Positions 23,213 through 30,595 of a stretch of DNA of 41,062 nt are shown here, one piece after another. Position numbers and translations under genes: made by a program. Within the stretch, counting starts at the first letter, position 1. Every line of letters begins with the position of its first letter. This stretch comes from Bacteroidales bacterium (GTDB lineage Bacteria; Bacteroidota; Bacteroidia; Bacteroidales; PUMT01): positions 1 through 41,062 of the forward strand of contig SLPB01000135.1 in the NCBI GenBank assembly GCA_007132225.1, given 5' to 3'. Under the pieces are notes generated by a model, which did no database searches, was not told the DNA's origin, and worked only from the letters and a program-made list of their open reading frames with translations.

Positions 23213-24267
23213 TGGATGACAAGCTTGGAAAAATAGATCACCGGATATTTGAAGACCTTATCCAGGCAAAGTGCGGACACGAACGCAAGGAAGTTCTTAC
23301 CGGACCAAGGTTTGGCACGGATGTTTCCGTTATTGACCTTCAGGGTGGCATGGCTATGGCCGTCACCAGTGACCCGCTGTCACTTATTCCTTCACTGGGA
23401 CTGGAAGAGTCTGCGTGGCTATCTGTGCACCTTATAACCAACGATATGGCCACTACCGGCTTTGCTCCCATGTATGGGCAATTCATACTAAATCTGCCGG
23501 CCACATTCTCCAAAGAGGATTTCAAAACCTATTGGGATTACATACATAAATTTTGCACAAGACTGGGAGTTGCCATTACGGGGGGACATACAGGCTTTAT
23601 TGAAGGTCAGAATTCAACCATTGCCGGAGGCGGCACCTTTTTCACCATCGCACCCCGGGCGCAGATACTTACCTCCTCAAATGCAGAACCCGGAGATGTG
23701 ATCCTGGTAACCAAACAATGTGCGATATCATCTTCTTCTATTCTTGCCATGAGTTTCCCGAAAACGGTAAGGAATAAACTGGGAGAGGAAGCTTATCAGG
23801 AGGCATGCGGGATGTTTTACCAGACATCTTCACTGGATGATGCGTTAACGGCTGTTGGCAAACAAAACAGGTACAATGAAATTACCGCCATGCATGATGT
23901 TACCGAAGGTGGGGTGATGGGAGCCATCTATGAGATGGCTTGCGCTTCGGGCAACGGTGCTGTGGTTTACAATGATCAGGTACCTGTTGGCAGGATCCCG
24001 GATGCGGTCTGCAGGCTCTTCTCGATCGACCCCCGCTACTGCGTGGGTGCAGGCTCCATGATCATTACCTGCAAAAAAGATAAAGTCCCCCTTATCATAA
24101 ACCGGCTGAATGAAGCAGACATACCCTGTTGCCCGGTTGGTGAAGTAAAAGAAAAAGAAGCGGGTATTAAGGTTGCAGAAAACAACAAGGAGACTGATTT
24201 AATTTATCCTGAAGAAGATCCGTACTGGGCTGCATTCTTCAATGCCTGCAAAAAAGGATGGAAATAA
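23212..24267 (+). CDS. AIR-synthase/HypE/ThiL-like ATP-binding protein
   Basis: 351 residues; ATG at 23212 overlaps the previous stop by one base. N-domain: GTDVSVIDLQGGMAMAVTSD, then WLSVHLITNDMATTGFAPMYG, the ATP-site strand of the PurM/AIRS fold. C-domain: GDVILVTKQCAISSSSILAM, HDVTEGGVMGAIYEMA and CVGAGSMIITCKKDKV. Family members (PurM, HypE, ThiL, SelD) activate carbonyl or phosphate groups with ATP. It lacks the C-terminal Pro-Arg-x-Cys tail of HypE and the selenium loop of SelD. Given the TPP riboswitch and a ThiE-like neighbour, a kinase-like step on a thiamin precursor or thiamin phosphate (ThiL-type) is plausible but unproven. Confidence 0.85.
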   Translation: MDDKLGKIDHRIFEDLIQAKCGHERKEVLTGPRFGTDVSVIDLQGGMAMAVTSDPLSLIPSLGLEESAWLSVHLITNDMATTGFAPMYGQFILNLPATFSKEDFKTYWDYIHKFCTRLGVAITGGHTGFIEGQNSTIAGGGTFFTIAPRAQILTSSNAEPGDVILVTKQCAISSSSILAMSFPKTVRNKLGEEAYQEACGMFYQTSSLDDALTAVGKQNRYNEITAMHDVTEGGVMGAIYEMACASGNGAVVYNDQVPVGRIPDAVCRLFSIDPRYCVGAGSMIITCKKDKVPLIINRLNEADIPCCPVGEVKEKEAGIKVAENNKETDLIYPEEDPYWAAFFNACKKGWK

Positions 24268-24902
24268 TGGAAAAAAAGAGAAAAATAATTCCGGGAGTAT
24301 ATGTGGTTATAGATCCGTGGACGGATGAAAGTATTTTGTTGCATAATCTCAGTATCATCCTTAAGGAAAAAATTGCCGGCGTGCAGCTGTGGGACCACTT
24401 TTGCCCGGATTCAAATAATCTGAAGCTGGTCAGAAAAGTAACAAAGATGTGCCATGAAAACAATATCCCGGTACTTATTAACAATCACTGGGAATGGTTG
24501 CTTAAAACTGACCTGGATGGGGTACACTTTGACAATGCTCCCGGAAATTATGCCCGGATTAAAAAATCAATAAACAGGGAATTCATAAGCGGCCTTACGT
24601 GCAGCAATGATCTATCACTTGTAAAGTGGGCCGATGATAACCGCATGGATTATATTTCCTTCTGCTCAATTTTCCCTTCTTCAACCAGCAACAGTTGTGA
24701 GCTCGTGAAATTTGAAACCATCAGTCTAGCAAAAGAAATGACTTCAATGCCTGTCTTTTTATCGGGGGGAATCAGGCCTGAAAACATGCATAAATTAAAC
24801 AACCTGCAATATGATGGGGTGGCTGTGGTATCAGGTATTATGCAATCACGGGCTCCGGACGAATCGGTAAAGGCATATATAAACCAGCTGAACCGCATAT
24901 GA
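24267..24902 (+). CDS. ThiE/TenI-like TIM-barrel protein with altered active site
   Basis: 211 residues; the start overlaps the previous stop (TAATG). The overall pattern is ThiE: VYVVIDP, AGVQLWDH, VLINNHWEWLLKTDLDGVHFDN, ISGLTCSND, YISFCSIFPSSTSNS, and MPVFLSGGIRPENMHKL followed by DGVAVVSGI. But the substrate residues differ. The QxRxK pyrophosphate clamp is Q40-L-W-D-H44, the metal Asp of the IND motif is Asn73, the HxGQ/SxH positions are changed, and the P-T-x-T-K loop is FPSSTS. Only the phosphate-binding GG (167-168) is intact. It is thus probably not an ordinary thiamin phosphate synthase; a tautomerase (TenI) or new activity is more likely. Operon and riboswitch tie it to thiamin metabolism. 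Confidence 0.82.
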   Translation: MEKKRKIIPGVYVVIDPWTDESILLHNLSIILKEKIAGVQLWDHFCPDSNNLKLVRKVTKMCHENNIPVLINNHWEWLLKTDLDGVHFDNAPGNYARIKKSINREFISGLTCSNDLSLVKWADDNRMDYISFCSIFPSSTSNSCELVKFETISLAKEMTSMPVFLSGGIRPENMHKLNNLQYDGVAVVSGIMQSRAPDESVKAYINQLNRI

Positions 24903-24935
24903 CCTGGTGTATTAAGCTTCTCAATATTTTCCTGT

Positions 24936-24954
24936 AAAGCCGCAGCAGGCTTTT
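24936..24954 (+). terminator. Hairpin after the ThiE-like gene
   Basis: AAAGCC at 24936-24941 and GGCTTT at 24948-24953 form a 6-bp stem around GCAGCA, followed by TATTC, so the U-tract is short. It may end or attenuate the riboswitch operon before the Trm112-like gene. Confidence 0.45.
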
Positions 24955-25017
24955 ATTCATTTAACAGATCAAATAGCTCGCATTCACTTAACAAAACAAA
25001 TTTAATCCGAACATAAT

Positions 25018-25308
25018 ATGAGATCAGAAACCATAAAAAAATTATGTTGCCCCTTTGATAAAAAAGATTTGGAATTAACCATAATTACCCAGGACCTGGA
25101 AGAGAATATCCTGCAGGGAATTTTAACCTGTGCTGAGTGCAGACGCATCTACCCTATCGTTCAGGGAATTCCCATCATGAGTCCGGATGAATACAGGGAA
25201 TTAAAGCTTGAGCTTCCTTTGCTTGATAAATGGAAAAATCATCTTGAAGGTAAAAACATTGAAAATTTTCGTCTTACTGCCCAAACCGGGACATTAAAGG
25301 AGAAATAA
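25018..25308 (+). CDS. Trm112-like zinc-binding small protein
   Basis: 96 residues of the Trm112/YcaR (UPF0434) type: KKLCCPFDKKDLEL, then LTCAECRRIYPIVQGIPIM (Cys38, Cys41) and YPIxxGIPIM, the hallmark. The first pair is Cys10-Cys11-Pro with Asp14 replacing the usual second Cys, a variant seen in bacterial members. Trm112 proteins are activators of SAM methyltransferases in eukaryotes and archaea, and bacterial ones are often fused to or beside a methyltransferase. Here the first gene of the operon is a methyltransferase, so the two may form a complex. It is separated from the ThiE-like gene by 115 bases and a hairpin, so it may also have its own promoter. Confidence 0.82.
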   Translation: MRSETIKKLCCPFDKKDLELTIITQDLEENILQGILTCAECRRIYPIVQGIPIMSPDEYRELKLELPLLDKWKNHLEGKNIENFRLTAQTGTLKEK

Positions 25309-25355
25309 CTATCATACAAGCAAAGTTCCCTGGCTTTTATATTCAAATTGACAAT

Positions 25356-25380
25356 AGGGAAAGGGTATTACCTGTTCCCT
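25356..25380. terminator. Stem-loop between convergent Trm112-like and AsmA-like genes
   Basis: GGGAAAGG (25357-25364) pairs with CCTGTTCCC (25371-25379) with one bulge and a 6-base loop. It sits in the 79-base convergent gap and could stop transcription from both sides; the U-tract is weak. Confidence 0.4.
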
Positions 25381-25387
25381 GACGTTC

Positions 25388-28300
25388 CTATTCCCTGACA
25401 TTCTGTAATAATGCTTCCCTTATAATTCTTCTAAGTTCCAGCTGACGGTTTTCCACTACCCTCCTGGAGACCGGCCGGTATAATTCTGCATACCTGGGAC
25501 TGGCTAAACGGTATTGAAGCTTTTCCATATCACCGTTGATATCTATCCCCAGTCTTATGGGCAATGGTGATTCTATAAGGGAAATATGATAATCAAAGCT
25601 CAAATCAAAGTTATGGCGGCCGCCTACGACAGCTCTGTATCTGTCCATCACCATAAGAAAAGGATAAATATCTATCTCTTCCCTGAAAATAGTAAATTCA
25701 ACAGAGAGGGAATCAACCCGGTTTTGGTCCCTGTTCCTGAATCGCAGGGATCTGGATATTTCACTGAAGGTTTCACCATCCATCAACACCAAATCTTTCC
25801 CCCTGATGGAAGAGGCTCCGCGCAATGTGGATTTTTTGATATTGTAAAGGGAATCAAGATATGTCTCAACGGCAATATGAAATTCACCGGTCCCTTCAAA
25901 TGAACGCAGCATGGGCATCAGGGTGTCAATATCGGGAATCATTTGAAGCAGTCTGCTGATCTCAACATCCAGCAAGTGATAGTCAAGCCCCAGATAAAGA
26001 TGGTTCTTTCGCGGTGTACGATACATAGCTGTTAATTGCATATCGGCAGCCGGTGTGGTAAAAGTTAAGGCATCCAAAAGCAGTATGCCGTCATTAACAC
26101 GGACGTTACCAAGAATATTGCTGGCTGTATCGGCTCCCATGGTTGCTTGCTTAATATTGGCTCTAAGCAAAATATCGATGCCATGGGGAACCATATATGG
26201 TCCGGTAAATGAATTGTTATCATTTGATTGTGATGGATTCTTAATAACAACCTGCTCTTCCCTGTTTACAGGATCATCTTCAGTGCCAAATCCACTGGTC
26301 AGACTCATTAAACGGGCAATGTCAGTGTTGCGGGACACTAAATTAAAGTCCCCCCTCAAAAGAGAGTCGCCCCTTGACCAGGACAGAACATTATCCAAAA
26401 TACCTGTCAGCCCAAAATCAGACTGGTCAATCACTATAGTCCCTTCTTGGATATTGAATGTTTCCGGATCAAATCTCATTTTAATGTCCGGAATCTCCAG
26501 GGGATGTGAAAATGCAGACAAGGAAATATTTCCATTACTCAGGTCCAGGAACCCGTTAACCTGCCATTGAAGAAAAAAATCTTCCCGGGTGTTATCGTTT
26601 ACAATATCGGTGCGCAGGGTTAGTTCGTCAATTGAAGCAAAACTTTGACCAATTTGTGCTGCCACATCATAACTTGAATATGCAAGCCTGGCCGCATACT
26701 GTTCTGGCATGCCTGGTACAGGTGATACGGAAAAATAACCCAAGGGCTGATCAAGCGCGATATTTATAGTGTCCATTCCGGCCCGGAAGGAACCGATATT
26801 GAATGTGCAAAATAAATCAGGTATTACGGTTGTATCCCTTAAATCAGACATTTCCATGAAAACATGGATATTTTTCATAGAAGTGCTAAAATGCCCTGTT
26901 TTAAATGCTGTCATACTATCTGATGCAATCTTTGCGTAGGCAAATTTAGTGTTCCTCTCTGAAGTCGACGGATTAGGAAGGGCAAAATCAATTTGGGAGT
27001 GCCCGGTTTCAAAGTATATGCTGTCGTACAGCATGCTGAAATTGGAAAGTAATGCTGACCCTGACAACTTCATATTATCCAGTGCCATATTTGTGGCCTG
27101 TGACATGGTAAAGTCCGTTTTGACCTGCCCGTTGATCCTGCCATTAACTTCCAGGTTAATATCCCGGGGAAGAAACGATATGAACTCATCTGTAAGCACA
27201 TTGGCATCGGTTATAAGATCATAATGCATATCTGAATAAAGATGATCCACTTTCCCGCGGGTCCTGAATGCTGAATTTGGGGTACTGGCCTCAAAATGTC
27301 TGATATTGATCCATGAAGTTGTATCATTATTCATATCAGAAAAGATATGGATATCACCACTCATTTCACTCAGGGGGAAGGGCAAATCAACATACCTGAT
27401 ATACCCATCGGACAGTATCAGGTTGATATCCATCAGCGGAACAAGGGTATCACTAATAACACCTTTTATTATTCCCCGGGAGGAGATTATTCCGGAAGCA
27501 TCAATTTTTCCTAATCCTTCAAGGAATGAAGCAGGAATCAAAGCTATGGCATCACTTACCTGCCATGAATTTAACTCAAAGATTATATCGGTGTTTATGT
27601 TTTTATGTATGGTATTGTTTTCTATAGAACCGCTGAGTTTAACAGCCATATCATTAACAGAGACAAAGGCATCCTTTAGTTGAACCAGCTGTCGCGAAAG
27701 CAGTAATTCAAAGGGAATATTTAGTTTTAAGAGGGCATGATCCATGTATTTCTCTCCGTCGTACTCTACAGATATACTGGCATTGCTGAGATCAAGGCGG
27801 CCCTTTAAGTTGTCTTCCCGGTAGGAACCGGATATTTTTGCAGCGAGGCTGGTAACAGATGTGTTCAGTTTAGAAGAAAGATCGGTATAGGAAAGATTCA
27901 GGTTTTTCAATTCGAGGTTTTTCAAATCAACAAAACCAAATCCAGTATCTTCTGACAGCTCTTCCGGCACTGCACCAGGTTCAGCTATCAACAGCCCGTA
28001 ATTGGAATTGCCGGTTATATCAGTAAACAAATTCAAAGAACCATTGGAGAGTATGAATTTATTTATAATCAAATCCCTGTTTTTCCATAGAGCCACGGCA
28101 TCAATAACACCAACAAGTTCATCTGCCTTTAGCAATGTATCAGTAGGTGCACCAGTCCCCGGACTTAACATGGCAAAATTAATCATCCGTATTCCGAACC
28201 GTGGGAATGTACTAAAAAAAGTGAGATCCACCTCCTCTATTTCTGTCCGGTAAGGAATATGCTTCTCTGCCTGGCCACTCACAATGGGTGTAAGCCTTTC

Positions 28301-28411
28301 AGGGGTAAAAACAATCCACAACAGGATAGTGCTGGCAGTAACAAACAACAGCAGTAACGAGGTAAGCGTAATGAAAAAAATCTTAAGGTATCTTTTCATC
28401 TTATCAATCAT
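25388..28411 (-). CDS. AsmA-like inner-membrane/periplasmic protein
   Basis: 1007 residues from the start at 28411 (a second ATG four codons on at 28399 is equally possible). One N-terminal membrane helix (KIFFITLTSLLLLFVTAST) anchors a long periplasmic part. AsmA traits are IVSGQAEKHIPYRTEIEEVD with FFSTFPRFGIRMINFAML near the start, the repeated beta strands throughout, and a C-terminal AsmA-like region (about 750-1000) with LGLDYHLLDVEISRLLQM and GRHNFDLSFDYHISLIESPL. Such bridge-like proteins are thought to move lipids between membranes or affect outer-membrane assembly. It overlaps the stop of the small lipoprotein gene by a few bases, so the two are translationally linked. Confidence 0.85.
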   Translation of the reverse strand: MIDKMKRYLKIFFITLTSLLLLFVTASTILLWIVFTPERLTPIVSGQAEKHIPYRTEIEEVDLTFFSTFPRFGIRMINFAMLSPGTGAPTDTLLKADELVGVIDAVALWKNRDLIINKFILSNGSLNLFTDITGNSNYGLLIAEPGAVPEELSEDTGFGFVDLKNLELKNLNLSYTDLSSKLNTSVTSLAAKISGSYREDNLKGRLDLSNASISVEYDGEKYMDHALLKLNIPFELLLSRQLVQLKDAFVSVNDMAVKLSGSIENNTIHKNINTDIIFELNSWQVSDAIALIPASFLEGLGKIDASGIISSRGIIKGVISDTLVPLMDINLILSDGYIRYVDLPFPLSEMSGDIHIFSDMNNDTTSWINIRHFEASTPNSAFRTRGKVDHLYSDMHYDLITDANVLTDEFISFLPRDINLEVNGRINGQVKTDFTMSQATNMALDNMKLSGSALLSNFSMLYDSIYFETGHSQIDFALPNPSTSERNTKFAYAKIASDSMTAFKTGHFSTSMKNIHVFMEMSDLRDTTVIPDLFCTFNIGSFRAGMDTINIALDQPLGYFSVSPVPGMPEQYAARLAYSSYDVAAQIGQSFASIDELTLRTDIVNDNTREDFFLQWQVNGFLDLSNGNISLSAFSHPLEIPDIKMRFDPETFNIQEGTIVIDQSDFGLTGILDNVLSWSRGDSLLRGDFNLVSRNTDIARLMSLTSGFGTEDDPVNREEQVVIKNPSQSNDNNSFTGPYMVPHGIDILLRANIKQATMGADTASNILGNVRVNDGILLLDALTFTTPAADMQLTAMYRTPRKNHLYLGLDYHLLDVEISRLLQMIPDIDTLMPMLRSFEGTGEFHIAVETYLDSLYNIKKSTLRGASSIRGKDLVLMDGETFSEISRSLRFRNRDQNRVDSLSVEFTIFREEIDIYPFLMVMDRYRAVVGGRHNFDLSFDYHISLIESPLPIRLGIDINGDMEKLQYRLASPRYAELYRPVSRRVVENRQLELRRIIREALLQNVRE

Positions 28412-28772
28412 CAACCCTAGTGAAACTGTAAGACTTGCCAAAATCATCCCGGTATCTCAATCTGGTCGGACTTAACTCAGTGACGGTGTAGAACCTTGGA
28501 ACAAGATTACCTCCCATCTCCATAATATGGATTTGTGTCAACTCAGTCTTTACCAGGGTCCATGTAAAATTTTGTGCTTCATCTTCCTGTACATCATCAC
28601 TTATGTCCCAGGTATAGCCGTTTCCATTTGCAAAATATCTTTCAAACAAAGTTCCGGACTGCCATTTCCCGGCAAGCAAAGCTTCATCAAAAAAATCATC
28701 CTCCTTTTCGCAGGATACAAACATTATGGCAACCAGTGTGGTTGTCATCAGAAATATCAATAATTTTCTCAT
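28404..28772 (-). CDS. Small lipocalin-like lipoprotein
   Basis: 122 residues from ATG at 28772; a longer frame upstream adds 23 non-family residues ahead of the leader. MRKLLIFLMTTTLVAIMFVS ends at Cys21 and is followed by acidic EKEDDFFDE, a surface-lipoprotein pattern. The rest reads LAGKWQSGTLFERYF, FTWTLVKTELTQIHIMEMGG and VTELSPTRLRYRDDFGKSYS, typical of the lipocalin-like domains of Bacteroidota. Ligand unknown. The stop overlaps the AsmA-like start (ATGATTGA). It may be a partner of the AsmA-like protein in envelope function, but that is inferred from overlap alone. Confidence 0.75.
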   Translation of the reverse strand: MRKLLIFLMTTTLVAIMFVSCEKEDDFFDEALLAGKWQSGTLFERYFANGNGYTWDISDDVQEDEAQNFTWTLVKTELTQIHIMEMGGNLVPRFYTVTELSPTRLRYRDDFGKSYSFTRVDD

Positions 28773-28822
28773 TCCTGTAAATGATATAAATAATGAATTT
28801 ATGACCTGCTGCTTAACTGCTT

Positions 28823-28830
28823 CAAACTTA
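28823..28830 (-). promoter_or_regulatory. -7 promoter element for the lipoprotein/AsmA-like genes
   Basis: On the minus strand TAAGTTTG, an exact TAnnTTTG match, giving a leader of about 44 bases to the ATG at 28772. This supports that start over the longer frame. Confidence 0.4.
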
Positions 28831-28841
28831 TTAATCACCAA

Positions 28842-29182
28842 CTTATGAATAAAAAATTTGATAACTAAAAGCCAGTAACAGTTGTGGCATCATTCTTAAT
28901 TAGAGGTTACGAATTTAGGGAAAAAAAGTTATACCCTGCATTAAAAAGTATACCTTAAAAAAACAGCTTAATGTATTGCTAAATCAATTAATTTTGAAAA
29001 TAAAACCAGATGTGAACAAATATTTACCCCCTGTGTTAAATTAGTGTATTAATACAATTAACAAGATTTTTATTAGTTATTATTATGAAAAATGCAGGAT
29101 ATTCAACTCATTGAAAAGAATTGAACCATAAATTAAAAATATAAAAAACCAATATCTTAGCAAAAATTTAAAATTTAAGAAT
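28842..29182. other. 341-base divergent gap
   Basis: Very AT-rich. Holds TAATTTTG at 28989-28996, an exact -7 match that could serve the phosphatase gene with a leader near 180 bases. A near-repeat of TATACC...TTAAAAA occurs at about 28931 and 28950. No gene found. Confidence 0.35.
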
Positions 29183-30457
29183 ATGAACTTGAACAGATTA
29201 TTGTTTCACCAGATTTTTATTGTTACCTGTTTAATGTGGGCCGGAGCTGCAATTGCACAGCCCAATCAACCCTCCCCGCTTCCCGACCGGGTTATTTTAA
29301 ACCTGACCGAAGAAACATCAACATCGGTGGCAGTTACCTGGCGGACTGACACATCCATCAACACCGGTACCGTGGAATTACAGCCCTCAGCACCTATGAT
29401 AGTTCCGGATGGGAGCATAACCTTTTCTGCAGCAACCTCAACCGGGACATACAACTGGGAAGGGGAACCGGAAATAGTTGCCAATAACCATTCCGCCGTG
29501 CTCACCGGACTGGAGCCCGGGAAAAAGTACAGCTACCGGGTGGGCTCAGATGGCTTTTGGAGTGAATGGTTTGATTTTCAAACTCCATCAAATGAAAACT
29601 CCGATTTTTCATTTATATATTTTGGTGATCCCCAGAACAATATAAGATCAGAATGGTCACGGGTTATCAGAAATGCCTACAGGCATGAACCCGATGGTGC
29701 CTTTATGCTCTATGCCGGAGATTTGATTAACCGGCCCAACAGGGATAGTGAATGGCACGAGTGGTGGGTTGCGGGCTCTTTCATTTACGGGAAGGTTCCA
29801 CAGGTTATGACCCCCGGAAACCACGATTATGCAGGTTTAACACTCGCTTCTCACTGGAATGACCAGTTTACTCTGCCATTCAACGGGCCGGCAGGCCTTG
29901 AGGGGACTTGCTATTTTATCGATTATAAAAATCTGAGACTGATATCTCTGGATACCGCTGTCGGATCAGAACTGAGGAATGATGAAAGTTCCTTCCTGGA
30001 GGCACAAACAGCCTGGCTTGATTCAGTCCTTCAGGCCAACACCAAAGAGTGGGTAATTGTCACAACCCATCTGCCTATTTATTCACCAAAAGAGAACAGG
30101 GACAATTTTCATATAAGAAACAGTATTCAGCCAATTATGGAAAAACATGGAGTTGACCTGGTTTTGACCGGCCATGATCACGCTTACTCAAGAGGCAGGG
30201 CAAGTGATAATCCGGACACCGAGAGGCCCATTGTCTATGTGGTTTCGGTCAGCGGACCAAAAATGTATGAAGTAGCCGACGATAAAGAGTGGATCGAACA
30301 TAAAGGTGCAAACAAACAGTTTTATCAGACAATCAGGATTAAAGATGATGAGCTGTTCTATAAGTCATTCACAATTGATGGAGAGCTATTCGATCAATTT
30401 ATGCTGAAAAAAGATGAAAAAGGGAATACCGCTAAGTTTATAGAAATGAAGCCCTGA
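29183..30457 (+). CDS. Exported purple-acid-phosphatase-like metallophosphoesterase
   Basis: 424 residues. A signal peptide ends near AIAQ (residue 26). Residues about 32-135 form a fibronectin-III-like domain (VILNLTEETSTSVAVTWRT, LTGLEPGKKYSYRVG) typical of the N-domain of purple acid phosphatases. The dinuclear metal site follows: FGDPQNN (Asp149), YAGDLINR (Asp180), TPGNHDY (Asn213-His214), VTTHLPIY and LTGHDHAYSRG. It should hydrolyse phosphomonoesters or diesters in the periplasm or outside, perhaps for phosphate supply. The substrate is not set by sequence. It stands alone, with the next gene under its own promoter. Confidence 0.93.
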   Translation: MNLNRLLFHQIFIVTCLMWAGAAIAQPNQPSPLPDRVILNLTEETSTSVAVTWRTDTSINTGTVELQPSAPMIVPDGSITFSAATSTGTYNWEGEPEIVANNHSAVLTGLEPGKKYSYRVGSDGFWSEWFDFQTPSNENSDFSFIYFGDPQNNIRSEWSRVIRNAYRHEPDGAFMLYAGDLINRPNRDSEWHEWWVAGSFIYGKVPQVMTPGNHDYAGLTLASHWNDQFTLPFNGPAGLEGTCYFIDYKNLRLISLDTAVGSELRNDESSFLEAQTAWLDSVLQANTKEWVIVTTHLPIYSPKENRDNFHIRNSIQPIMEKHGVDLVLTGHDHAYSRGRASDNPDTERPIVYVVSVSGPKMYEVADDKEWIEHKGANKQFYQTIRIKDDELFYKSFTIDGELFDQFMLKKDEKGNTAKFIEMKP

Positions 30458-30558
30458 CAGTTTCTCAGCCCCTTATATTAAGTCAGGATTAACCTACTTG
30501 TTCTGGTTGGTTAGCATGGTTGGCTTTTTGACATTTTCAAGGAAGTGGCAAATTATAA

Positions 30559-30566
30559 TATATTTG
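30559..30566 (+). promoter_or_regulatory. -7 promoter element of the second Gfo/Idh/MocA gene
   Basis: TATATTTG, an exact TAnnTTTG match, 30 bases before the ATG at 30596. This supports that start over an upstream one at 30545. A TTTG at 30527-30530 is a little far for -33. Confidence 0.45.
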
Positions 30567-30595
30567 CACTAATAATCCCTTTAAATGTCATTATC

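Noticed and set aside
23212-24267. Calling the AIRS-like gene hypE (hydrogenase maturation)
   Set aside because: The C-terminal Pro-Arg-x-Cys tail of HypE is missing and no hydrogenase or other hyp gene is nearby; the TPP riboswitch points elsewhere.
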